DNA of 64,000 nt from an uncultured Myxococcales bacterium. GTDB taxonomy: Bacteria; Myxococcota_A; UBA9042. The DNA lies in the NCBI GenBank assembly GCA_903929795.1, contig CAIYWC010000208.1:1-64000 (forward strand), given 5' to 3'. The translations under genes were made by a program, and so were the position numbers. The notes beneath the pieces are model-generated. The model was not told the origin of the DNA and ran no database searches. It was given only the letters and a program-made list of their open reading frames with translations. Within the stretch, counting starts at the first letter, position 1. Each line of letters begins with the position of its first letter. Positions 44,184-52,122 of this stretch are shown piece by piece.

Positions 44184-44921
44184 ATGAAAATCAACGCCCA
44201 TTGGTACTCGCCGCGCCTGCATCAGGAGATGCAAATCGTGCGCTGGGGCGTGACTGGTCAGCCCGTGCTGCTGTTTCCGACGGCGGGCGGCGACGCCGAA
44301 GAATGCGAGCGCTTTTTGATGCTCAAGGTGCTGGATCCACTGCTGGCCGCGGGCCGGATCAAGGTCTACGCGTGCGACAGCGTGGGCGGTCGAGCGCTGG
44401 TTGACAGCAAGATACCGCCGGTGCAAAAAGCCGCGATTCAAAGACAGTTTTTGCAGTTTGTGCGCCAGGAAATGGTCCCGGCGATCTACGCCGATTCTGG
44501 CGGCGCGCCGCTGCCGATTTGGGCCGCGGGCGCCTCCATTGGCGCCTATAATTCAATCGCCGCTGTCACCTCTTTTCCCGACGTTTTTACCCGCGCGATC
44601 GCGATGAGCGGCACCTATGACCTAAAACGCTTTCTGGATGGTTTGCACAATGAAGACGTCCACGCGATTTCGCCGCTTTTGTACCTGAAATACCTGGACC
44701 TCAACGGTGAACATCTGGCGAAATTGCGTAAGACTTTTATGCTGTTGCCGACCGGCGAAGGCAAATGGGAGGACCCGGCGGAATCATGGAAGGTCGCGAA
44801 CCTGCTGGGCAAGCTCGGTGTGCCCAACCGCGTCGATTTGTGGGGGAAATCCTATGACCACGACTGGATGACGTGGCGCGAGATGTTGCCGAAATACCTG
44901 GACGATTGGACCAAGGAGTAG
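44184..44921 (+). CDS. Esterase-like alpha/beta hydrolase of the ATP-grasp operon
   Basis: 245 residues, cytoplasmic. Esterase-D-like fold. PVLLFPTAGGDAEECERF near the oxyanion site, nucleophile elbow AAGASIGAYNS (Ser), and late SYDHDWMTWREMLPKYL holding the His in the pattern (HDW-xxWRxxL) of this esterase group. The next ATP-grasp gene starts 3 bases after its stop, so the product is made together with both ligases. It could act as an editing hydrolase, a product-releasing esterase or an acyltransferase (inference). Confidence 0.85.
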   Translation: MKINAHWYSPRLHQEMQIVRWGVTGQPVLLFPTAGGDAEECERFLMLKVLDPLLAAGRIKVYACDSVGGRALVDSKIPPVQKAAIQRQFLQFVRQEMVPAIYADSGGAPLPIWAAGASIGAYNSIAAVTSFPDVFTRAIAMSGTYDLKRFLDGLHNEDVHAISPLLYLKYLDLNGEHLAKLRKTFMLLPTGEGKWEDPAESWKVANLLGKLGVPNRVDLWGKSYDHDWMTWREMLPKYLDDWTKE

Positions 44922-44924
44922 CCC

Positions 44925-46142
44925 ATGCACGTCGTTTTCGTCGCGCCGTTTTTCATGGACACCACGATGCGCTTTATCCGCGCGGTCGCAGAGCTGCCGG
45001 GTATCCAGCTGAGCCTGGTGACCCAGGAGCCAAAAGACAAAGTTCCCGGGGACTTGCGTCAGGCGCTGGCTGGCTACGTGCAGATCGACGACGCGCTGTC
45101 GCCGGGACATATTCGTCAGGGCGTTGATCTGCTGGCGCAGAAGTTGGGCAAGCCGCATCGGTTATTGGGCACCTTGGAGCACATTCAAGTCCAGCTGGCG
45201 CAAGTGCGCGATGCCTTGAATATCACGGGGCTCAGGGCGGAACAGGCCCACAATTTTCGCGACAAGGCGCGGATGAAAGACGCCCTGCGCGCGGCCGGGC
45301 TGCCGTGCGCGCGCCACCGTGAGATCCTCAAGCCGCAGGATGCCATTGATTTTGCTGCACAAATCGGTTTTCCGTTGGTCATCAAGCCGCGTGAAGGCGT
45401 GGGCGCGGCCGTGACGTTTCGCGTAGACACGGCGCAAGAGCTGGACGATGCGCTGCTGGCGATTCAGCCGAGTCCGGAGCGCGCCGCGGTGGCGGAAGAG
45501 TTTATTACCGGCGACGAACATTCGTTTGAAGTCGTGTCGATTGGTGGCAAGCCTGTGTGGCATTCGCTGACCAAATACGACCCACCGCCTCTCGACGTTC
45601 TGCGCAACCCATGGATTCAATGGACTGTATTACTTCCGCGCGAGATTGACACGCCACAGTGGGACGCGGTGCGGGAAGTCGGATTTCGCGCGCTCAAGAC
45701 ATTGGGAATGACCACGGGAATCAGCCACATGGAGTGGTTTCGCCGCAAGGATGGCACCGTCGCGATCAGTGAAATTGCCGCGCGTCCGCCGGGTGCGCAG
45801 ATCATGACACTCAACACTTTTGCCCACGATGCGGACCTCTACAAGGCTTGGGCGCGCCTCGCGGTTTTTGACAAATTTGCGCCGCTGGAACGCAAATTTG
45901 CCGCTGGAGCCGCGTTTTTTCGCGGTCAGGGCGCAGGTCGGGTCAAGCGCATCCACGGTCTGGAGCGCGCGCAAAAGGAGCTGGGCCACTTGGTCGTCGA
46001 GGCGCGGATGCCGCAAATTGGCCAGCCGCAGGCGACAAGCTACGAGGGCGAGGGCTACGCCGTGCTGCGCCATCCGGAGACGCGCGTGGTCGAAAATGCC
46101 CTGCGGCACCTCATTTCGACCGTGCGGGTGGAACTCGGCTGA
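44925..46142 (+). CDS. ATP-grasp enzyme 2 (carboxylate-amine ligase type)
   Basis: 405 residues. N-terminal Rossmann-like pre-ATP-grasp domain (MHVVFVAPFFMDTTMRFIRAV to about 85), then FRDKARMKDALRAAGLP, GFPLVIKPREGVGAAVTF (ATP Lys), VAEEFITGDEHSFEVVSIGG, and the metal-binding AISEIAARPPGAQIMTL in place of the common E-x-N-x-R-xxG. It is of the L-amino-acid-ligase / PurK / biotin-carboxylase class and only distantly like enzyme 1. AGGAG lies six bases upstream. The operon ends here; the next gene is convergent. Confidence 0.87.
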   Translation: MHVVFVAPFFMDTTMRFIRAVAELPGIQLSLVTQEPKDKVPGDLRQALAGYVQIDDALSPGHIRQGVDLLAQKLGKPHRLLGTLEHIQVQLAQVRDALNITGLRAEQAHNFRDKARMKDALRAAGLPCARHREILKPQDAIDFAAQIGFPLVIKPREGVGAAVTFRVDTAQELDDALLAIQPSPERAAVAEEFITGDEHSFEVVSIGGKPVWHSLTKYDPPPLDVLRNPWIQWTVLLPREIDTPQWDAVREVGFRALKTLGMTTGISHMEWFRRKDGTVAISEIAARPPGAQIMTLNTFAHDADLYKAWARLAVFDKFAPLERKFAAGAAFFRGQGAGRVKRIHGLERAQKELGHLVVEARMPQIGQPQATSYEGEGYAVLRHPETRVVENALRHLISTVRVELG

Positions 46143-46160
46143 CGCCGCGCGAGGCGCCCG

Positions 46161-46934
46161 TCAAGGCGGCGTGCCCGAATCGAGGTGCCACGCGCCTTCG
46201 GGCAGCGGCAGCACGTGGCGCTCCTCGGACGGCGTCGCAACGTTGACCACGCCCAGCACCATCGCCGGAATTCCCAGCGTCAGCAGCGTCAAACCCACCG
46301 ATTGCCACAGCGCCTCGTTGGCTGAACTGGACCGCATCTGCGCCAGCGCGTAGGTGCCCAGCCCGGTCAGCACCGCGCCGCCAACGATGCCCCAGACGCC
46401 CGATCCCGCGCCGTCCTTTCCCACGCGCGTCTGCCTTTCCTGGACCGCAGCGACATTTGCCAACGGCGTCGCGAGCTCCACCTGCGCGTCAAATGGCGTG
46501 CCCACGTAGACGCCGCGCAGCCACATGCCTTGCGGCAGCGCGCCGTGCAGGTCGATCTGCCAGCGCAGCTCGCCGTTTTCGCTCCTGACGACCTCGGCGG
46601 CCAGGCCGCTGAACACCATCGACCCGCGCCGCGGAACCAGCAGCCCCGGATGCAGACCAGCACAGCCGTCGCACTCAGCCAGCAGCGCGCCATCGGCATC
46701 GCGTCGCACCTTGAGCACCACACCGGGCACGCCAAGCACGGTGAAACGGCCCTCCGTCGGCGTCGCGCCCTCCGGCAGGACCGCCTGGGCGCCCGCGGGC
46801 GTGCGCATGTCGACCCGCACCAGCCCCGGATCGCGCACGGCAATTTCGGTGGTCGGGACGCGGGCCACGCAGCCGGACAACACGGCGAGGAGGCAAAGGC
46901 AGGCGGTCGGCGCGTGCAACGGGGCGAGACGCAT
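46161..46934 (-). CDS. Unknown lipoprotein with C-terminal membrane segments
   Basis: 257 residues. Lipobox LLAVLSGCVAR. The middle (RFTVLGVPGVVLKVRRDADGALLAECDGC) is beta-rich with one Cys pair. Two hydrophobic segments, GIVGGAVLTGLGTYALA and VGLTLLTLGIPAMVLGVV, lie at about 185-235. No family recognised. GGAGG lies six bases upstream of the ATG. Divergent from the ParA-like gene. Confidence 0.75.
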   Translation of the reverse strand: MRLAPLHAPTACLCLLAVLSGCVARVPTTEIAVRDPGLVRVDMRTPAGAQAVLPEGATPTEGRFTVLGVPGVVLKVRRDADGALLAECDGCAGLHPGLLVPRRGSMVFSGLAAEVVRSENGELRWQIDLHGALPQGMWLRGVYVGTPFDAQVELATPLANVAAVQERQTRVGKDGAGSGVWGIVGGAVLTGLGTYALAQMRSSSANEALWQSVGLTLLTLGIPAMVLGVVNVATPSEERHVLPLPEGAWHLDSGTPP

Positions 46935-46974
46935 CGTAGACCTCCACGGCGGGTGACGGCCGCGACGCCGGCGC

Positions 46975-47003
46975 TTGACGCGCTCCGGTCCCGGATCCAG
47001 ACT
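46975..47003 (+). promoter_or_regulatory. Promoter of the ParA-like gene
   Basis: TTGACG, 17 bases, CAGACT. Start near 47010, then GGGAGG six bases before the ATG at 47038. Confidence 0.55.
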
Positions 47004-47037
47004 GGCGCGGCCGATGCGACGCAACGGGAGGACGAGC

Positions 47038-47682
47038 ATGATTGCAATCGCGGTCGCGAACATCAAGGGCGGCAGCGGCAAGACCACGCTGGCGACCCAT
47101 CTGGCCGTCTGGCTGGCCAGCAGCGGCGTCTCGGTCGTGCTGGCCGATCTCGACCGCCAGCGAAGCGCGCTGACCTGGACGGAGCGCCGACCACCGGAGC
47201 TGCCGGCCGTCCGCGGTCTGGACCTGTCCCGCGATTGGGCGCCAGTGCAAGGCTTGGGCGTCGTGATCTACGACATTCCCGCGGCGATGAAGCGCAAGGA
47301 CTTGGAAGAACTGGTGGATCAACTCGACGCGCTGGTCCTGCCGGTCCTGCCGTCGGCGTTTGATGAGGATGGGACGCGGCGGTTTCTGGACCTCGTGGCG
47401 GAATTCAAGCCGATCCGCAAGCGGCGGCTGCCGATCTTCGCGGTCGCCAATCGCGTGCGCGGGCGGACGGTCGCGGCGCGGCGCCTGGAGACGTTTCTGG
47501 AGGATATTCAGCAGCCTGCGGTCGCGACGCTGCGCGATGGCGCCGCCTATTCCGCGGTTGCAGGCACGGGCCGGACGCTGTTTGACGAGCCGGACGCGCG
47601 CGCACGCGACCTGCTGCGCGACTGGCAGCCGCTGCTGGACGCGATCCGGCCGCTGGTTTTTGGTCCCTCCAGCGGGCGGTGA
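47038..47682 (+). CDS. Orphan ParA/MinD-like ATPase
   Basis: 214 residues. Deviant Walker A KGGSGKTTLATHLA with signature Lys, switch DLDRQRSALTWTERR, and IYDIPAAM in the Walker B region. No DNA-binding extension and no ParB gene beside it, so it is the short type that positions cellular machines or envelope complexes (as BcsQ, PpfA, MipZ do). A DUF2169 gene follows after 72 bases, so a link to that protein's machine is plausible but unproven. Confidence 0.9.
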   Translation: MIAIAVANIKGGSGKTTLATHLAVWLASSGVSVVLADLDRQRSALTWTERRPPELPAVRGLDLSRDWAPVQGLGVVIYDIPAAMKRKDLEELVDQLDALVLPVLPSAFDEDGTRRFLDLVAEFKPIRKRRLPIFAVANRVRGRTVAARRLETFLEDIQQPAVATLRDGAAYSAVAGTGRTLFDEPDARARDLLRDWQPLLDAIRPLVFGPSSGR

Positions 47683-47754
47683 TCGGCGCAGCGCGTCCGC
47701 AGGGCGCACTGGCGACCGCGACTGCTTCGGACTACGCTCACCGCCGGAGGGCCT

Positions 47755-49950
47755 GTGGCGCACCTGAGCAGCGGCTACCAACTCGTGCTGATTCCGGCGG
47801 AGCGCGCGAGCGGCCAGCTGGCGCTGACGATGATCGTGCGGCGGACGTTTCGCATCGACCCGACGAGCCCGGTGCTGGAGCCGCTGCCTGACGCGGACCA
47901 GCCGCCGCCGCTGGCCGAGGACCGCTACGACGCGGGCGATCCGACGACCGCGCCGCCGACGCTGCAGACCGATCTGGTGCCGGAAAAGGCGCGCGTGGAC
48001 GTGCTTGTGCTGGGCAAGGCATACGCGCCGGGCGGCAAGCCGCTGCCGGAATTTGCGTGCGCGGTGCAGGTCGGCCGCAAGCGCGAGGCGCTGCGGATCC
48101 TCGGGCCGCGGCGCGTGGTGTGGCAGCCGATGCGCAAACAGGACGGCCGCCTGGTGCCGCAGCCGCCGCGTTTCACGGAGCCCGAGCCGGTGGCGGAGGT
48201 TGCGCTCTCGCTGACGCTGGCGTACGGCGGCTGGAGCTGGTTGGTGCCGGACGACGAAACGCTGCGGATCCAAAGGGAAGTCGTGAGGGTGATGGCCGAG
48301 GAAACAGCTGCGGCGGCGCCGATTGCCCAGCCTCCGGCAGAGTCGCCACCGGTGAATGCGCTCGCGCAAGCGCCGAACGAGGCGGCGCAAGCGGAGAAGC
48401 TGCGGCTGGGCGATGGCTCGGAGGGCTTTGACGCGGAAGGTGTGCGGCTGTGGAACGCGGCGGCGTCGCATGACGGGACCGCGGTGCTGAGCATCGACGA
48501 ATTCGAGAGGCAAGAGCTGGCCGCGCAGGCGCGCAAGCTGCGGCCGAGCGACCATCCGGCAGCGTTACCGCCGTCCTTGCGGCAAAACGCCGCGGGCGAG
48601 TGGCTGGAGGCAGACGACGGCGCGGCGCTGATGACCGAAGCGGCGCTGGCCGAGATGCGCGCGGAGCTGGCCCGGAACGCGCGGAGCAAATCGCCGGCGA
48701 CCGCGGGTGCGGAAGTGGTGCTGAACAGCGATGGCGCGCGGCAGCTGGCGGCAGACGCCGACGCGCCGGACTGGGATGCGACGCTGCGGACGGCCATCGC
48801 AGCGGACGATGCGCGAACGGCGGGTGCGCGGCAAAACGCCGCAGCGGAGCAGCGCAAAGCCGAGGACGCCGCGCTGGCGGAATTCCCGCGGATGCCGTGC
48901 CCGACCAACCCGTTTGGCCTCGGCTTTTGCATTTCCAACCACCCGCAGGTGCTGAAGCGGACGGCGCTGCCGCAGATTGAGCATCCGCTGACACCGCTGA
49001 CGCCAAACGATTTCATCCGTGATTTCCAGCAGCTGGACGCGACTCCGCTGCCGGCGGGCTTTGGCGTCGTGCCGCGCCACTCCCGGCCACGCGTCGATCT
49101 GGCCGGGCCGCTGCCGTCGGATTTGGCCGATTGGCAGCCCAGGCTGGACGCACAACAAGCCCAGGTCGATCCGGCAACCCGCGAAGGCGTCCAAACGCTG
49201 CGGGCGATGCAAGCGCGCGAAAAACCGCGGCAAATGCAGCCTGGCTACTACAATTGCGCGCTGCCGGCGCTGCAGCTGGCGGACGTGCGCGGCGACGAGG
49301 ACGTGCTGCTGGAGAACGTGACCCCGGATGGCCGGCTGTTCTTCAAGCTGCCGGCGCGGGCGCCCATCGCGGAGCTGGACCGCGGCCGTGGCGTGGAGCG
49401 GCGCGATCTGCGGCTGGACACCCTGGTGATCGACGCGGAAAAGCGCGAAGTTTCCTTGGTTTGGCGTGCGCATTTTGCGTTCAGCGCGTGGGATGAGCTG
49501 GCGGAGTATCCGCATCTTGTCGGCCACGTGCTGGACTGGAACCTGGAGGACCGCCGCAAACGGGATGACGCAGACGCGGCGCGCCATGCGCGTGGGGATG
49601 GCACGCGGGTTCTCGACCTGAACGACCTGGCGCCCGATGCGCCGGTGTTCGCGGCGGCGACGCAGCCAGCGGAACCGGCGCGGCAGGACGACGCGCTGGA
49701 GCTGCCAAGGATGGGCAGCTACCTGCAAGCGGCGGACGACGGCTGGGCGGAACGCGTGGATGAGGCAGCGGCGCAAGCGGCGGCGCAGCGCAAAAAGCAG
49801 CAGGCGGAGCTGGCGTGGCGCGCGCAGGCGGCGGAGGCGATCCAGCAGTTGGACACACAGGAGCGGGCGGAGAACGCGCGGCGGGCGGAGATCGGCGCAG
49901 CGGTCGCGGCGGGCAAGCCGGTGCCGCCGCCGGGAGGCAAGGCGAAATGA
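47755..49950 (+). CDS. DUF2169-domain protein with central insertion
   Basis: 731 residues. N-terminal part (about 1-165: LTMIVRRTFRID to SLTLAYGGWSW) and a C-terminal part (about 385-600: CPTNPFGLGFC, ATPLPAGFGVVPRHSRPR, PGYYNCALPALQL, LDTLVIDAEKREVSLVWRA) match DUF2169, whose members serve as adaptors for type VI secretion effectors. Between them lies about 215 residues of Ala/Glu-rich, low-complexity insertion, and the end is a charged helical tail. GTG start with GGAGG four bases upstream. The TGA overlaps the next gene's ATG. No other type VI gene is in the window. Confidence 0.85.
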   Translation: MAHLSSGYQLVLIPAERASGQLALTMIVRRTFRIDPTSPVLEPLPDADQPPPLAEDRYDAGDPTTAPPTLQTDLVPEKARVDVLVLGKAYAPGGKPLPEFACAVQVGRKREALRILGPRRVVWQPMRKQDGRLVPQPPRFTEPEPVAEVALSLTLAYGGWSWLVPDDETLRIQREVVRVMAEETAAAAPIAQPPAESPPVNALAQAPNEAAQAEKLRLGDGSEGFDAEGVRLWNAAASHDGTAVLSIDEFERQELAAQARKLRPSDHPAALPPSLRQNAAGEWLEADDGAALMTEAALAEMRAELARNARSKSPATAGAEVVLNSDGARQLAADADAPDWDATLRTAIAADDARTAGARQNAAAEQRKAEDAALAEFPRMPCPTNPFGLGFCISNHPQVLKRTALPQIEHPLTPLTPNDFIRDFQQLDATPLPAGFGVVPRHSRPRVDLAGPLPSDLADWQPRLDAQQAQVDPATREGVQTLRAMQAREKPRQMQPGYYNCALPALQLADVRGDEDVLLENVTPDGRLFFKLPARAPIAELDRGRGVERRDLRLDTLVIDAEKREVSLVWRAHFAFSAWDELAEYPHLVGHVLDWNLEDRRKRDDADAARHARGDGTRVLDLNDLAPDAPVFAAATQPAEPARQDDALELPRMGSYLQAADDGWAERVDEAAAQAAAQRKKQQAELAWRAQAAEAIQQLDTQERAENARRAEIGAAVAAGKPVPPPGGKAK

Positions 49951-50702
49951 GCGCAGGCGCGGGCTTTGCCGACCACTTTTCTGGCCACGCGACGGCGTAC
50001 GCGCGGTTTCGACCGGTCTATCCGGACGCGCTGTACGACTGGCTGGCGGCTCACGCACCTGCGCGTGCTCTGGCGTGGGATGTCGCGACCGGCTCCGGCC
50101 AAGCCGCGTTGCCGCTTGCCGCGCGATTCGCCGCGGTTTTTGCCTCGGAAGCCAGCGCGGCGCAGCTGGCCAACGCGGTGCCTCACGCGCGCGTGACGTA
50201 CGCGTGCGAGCCAGCGGAGCGCTGTTCGTTGCCCGATGCGTCGGCGGATCTCGTCGCGGTCGCGCAGGCGCTGCACTGGTTTGACCATCCGCGGTTCTTT
50301 GGCGAAGTGCGGCGTGTGCTCAAGCCCGGCGGCCTGTTTGCCGCTTGGTGTTACGAGCTGATGCACGTGAGCGCGCCGGTCGACGCGGTGCTGTGGCACT
50401 ATTACGAGGACGTCATCGGTGCGTACTGGCCGCCGCAGCGGCGTCTGCTGGAGCGCGGCTACGTCGACATCGCCATTCCGCTGACGCCCATTCAGGTGCC
50501 GCAGTTCGAGATGACCGCCGATTGGAACTACCTGCAATTTGAAGGCTATTTGCGCACTTGGTCGGCGACCCAGCGCGCGCAGGCCGCGCTAGGCCACGAC
50601 CCGCTGGCGGACGTGCGACCGGCGATGCAGGCGGCGTGGGGCGATGCCGAAGCGGTGCACCGCGTCGTCTGGCCTCTGGCGGTGCGCGCGGGCGTCAAGT
50701 GA
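49947..50702 (+). CDS. SAM-dependent methyltransferase (class I)
   Basis: 251 residues. LAWDVATGSGQAALPLAARFAAVFASEAS (motif I, read in parts), DASADLVAVAQALHWFDHPRFFGEVRRVLKPGG (motifs II-III). The HWFD and LKPGG patterns are of the Methyltransf_11 / YcgJ-like group. ATG overlaps the DUF2169 stop by 4 bases. Substrate unknown; the coupling suggests it works with the preceding protein. Confidence 0.9.
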   Translation: MSAGAGFADHFSGHATAYARFRPVYPDALYDWLAAHAPARALAWDVATGSGQAALPLAARFAAVFASEASAAQLANAVPHARVTYACEPAERCSLPDASADLVAVAQALHWFDHPRFFGEVRRVLKPGGLFAAWCYELMHVSAPVDAVLWHYYEDVIGAYWPPQRRLLERGYVDIAIPLTPIQVPQFEMTADWNYLQFEGYLRTWSATQRAQAALGHDPLADVRPAMQAAWGDAEAVHRVVWPLAVRAGVK

Positions 50703-50729
50703 GCAGAACAGCTTGATTTTTCAATCGAT

Positions 50730-51971
50730 TCACGCGACGTCCCGCTTGCGCGCCAGCAGCCACGCGGCCACGCCCGGCAGCAGCCAGACCCCAAGCGCGT
50801 CCAGGACAAACGCGTGGCCGCGCGCTTCGACGCCGTGGCCGATGAGCGGGCTCGCGGCGATGTACGCCACCGACTGCGCCGACGCAAGCAGCCCCGCGGT
50901 CGCCGACACCGACGCGGACGGCACGCGCGCCAGCGTGTCCGCCGTGAAGAGTGCGAAGAGCGCGCCGCCGCCCGCCATCGCCACCCCAGCGAGCAGGACC
51001 GCGCCCAACGGCGAGGTCGCCATCGGCACCAGCGCGCACGCCAACGCCAGCCCCAGCCCGCACAGCGCTGGCAGAACCGGCACCGGCGGCCGCGACGCGG
51101 GCGCGTGTCGCGCACGGCGAGCTTGCCACAGGCCAAAACCCACCGAGCCGAGGTCAAAAAGCACCGGCGGCATCCACAGGTACTGGCCCAGCTCGTGCTG
51201 CGGCAGGTGGAACGTCGCGACCAGGTATTTCGGCGTCCAGTTGAGCGCATAGGACATCATCGGCGCCGCCGCCAGCGTCGCCGCGACGCCGCGCAGGACA
51301 ACCGGCCGGGTCAGGAGCCGACGCAGCGGCAGCGGCGGCATGGTGACCGCAGCGTCCTGGGCGGGCGGCTGGTCCAGCGCTTGCCGCGCCGCGGGCGAGC
51401 GCGTCGCCCACAGCCAGAGCGGCAGCCAAGCCAAGCCGATCGCGGCGACACCGAGGAACGCGAAACGAAAGCCAAAGCGATGCGCGAGCCCCGTCGCCAC
51501 CGGCGGCACGATCATCGCGCCGAGCGAGGAACCGACGTACAGCACGCCGAAACCGCGCGGGCGATCGGCCGGCGACAGCGCGCGATGGACCGTCTGCGAG
51601 GCGCCCGGAAAGGACGGCGCCTCGGCAAAGCCCAACAGGATGCGCAGGCCCAGCAGCACCCAAAGCCCCGCGCCCGGGCCGGGCAGCAGGAGATGGGCCG
51701 CGGCGATGGCCGACCAGACGAGCACGGCGATCGGCAGCCCGCGACGCGCGCCCACGCGATCCAGCCAGCGCCCAGCCAACGGCGCGCCGATGAGGTAAGC
51801 CAGCGAAAACGCCGACAGCAGCCAGCCGTACGCGACCTCCGAGAGGTGCAAGTCGTGGGTGACCGTCGGTGCCAGCACCGCCAGCGTCTGGCGATCGGCG
51901 TAGGAAACCGCCATCGTCAGCGTCGCGCAAATCGCCAGCGTCCACGCCTGCGGCCGGGTCAGCGCTGCCAT
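50730..51971 (-). CDS. MFS transporter, organic-anion-like
   Basis: 413 residues, about 12 membrane helices. Seen: SYADRQTLAVLAPTV in helix 1 (anion:cation symporter family), LAGRWLDRVGARRGLPIAVLVW (MFS motif A), GFAEAPSFPGASQTVHRALSPADRPRGFGV (EAPSFP motif of the ACS/hexuronate family; read in parts). Probably a proton-coupled organic-acid carrier. Convergent with the methyltransferase gene. Confidence 0.88.
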   Translation of the reverse strand: MAALTRPQAWTLAICATLTMAVSYADRQTLAVLAPTVTHDLHLSEVAYGWLLSAFSLAYLIGAPLAGRWLDRVGARRGLPIAVLVWSAIAAAHLLLPGPGAGLWVLLGLRILLGFAEAPSFPGASQTVHRALSPADRPRGFGVLYVGSSLGAMIVPPVATGLAHRFGFRFAFLGVAAIGLAWLPLWLWATRSPAARQALDQPPAQDAAVTMPPLPLRRLLTRPVVLRGVAATLAAAPMMSYALNWTPKYLVATFHLPQHELGQYLWMPPVLFDLGSVGFGLWQARRARHAPASRPPVPVLPALCGLGLALACALVPMATSPLGAVLLAGVAMAGGGALFALFTADTLARVPSASVSATAGLLASAQSVAYIAASPLIGHGVEARGHAFVLDALGVWLLPGVAAWLLARKRDVA

Positions 51972-51990
51972 GGGCTGCGGGCCAACCGTA

Positions 51991-52108
51991 CACGCCGACC
52001 GAATTTCGAGTTCGGACGTTTGCGATTCGCGGCGTGCCACCGCAGGTGCGCGCTCGCAGTCCGAGCCCGAAACGCAACGGGTCTGATCCAAAGCGTCTGA
52101 TGTCCGCA
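51991..52108 (-). repeat. Intergenic hairpin repeat, copy 2
   Basis: By hand count 82 of 110 positions match copy 3 without gaps. The hairpin at 52038-52048 is CACC-GCA-GGTG, a compensatory change (A-T for T-A) relative to CTCC-GGA-GGAG of copies 1 and 3, with the same distance of 47 bases to the outer end. It lies 15 bases beyond the 3' end of the DUF2330 gene and upstream of the MFS gene. Confidence 0.8.
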
Positions 52109-52122
52109 GAAGGCCGGCATGT

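Noticed and set aside
41436-44441. A 1,001-residue minus-strand frame extending the CoA-transferase gene upstream.
   Set aside because: The extension runs antisense through the ATP-grasp gene; the ATG at 42716 with GGAG is the natural start.
47038-47682. A plasmid partition locus or replication origin.
   Set aside because: No ParB, no iterons, and surrounding genes are ordinary chromosomal ones.
47755-49950. A type VI secretion cluster.
   Set aside because: Only the DUF2169 adaptor-type gene is present; no Hcp, VgrG, TssB/C or ClpV.
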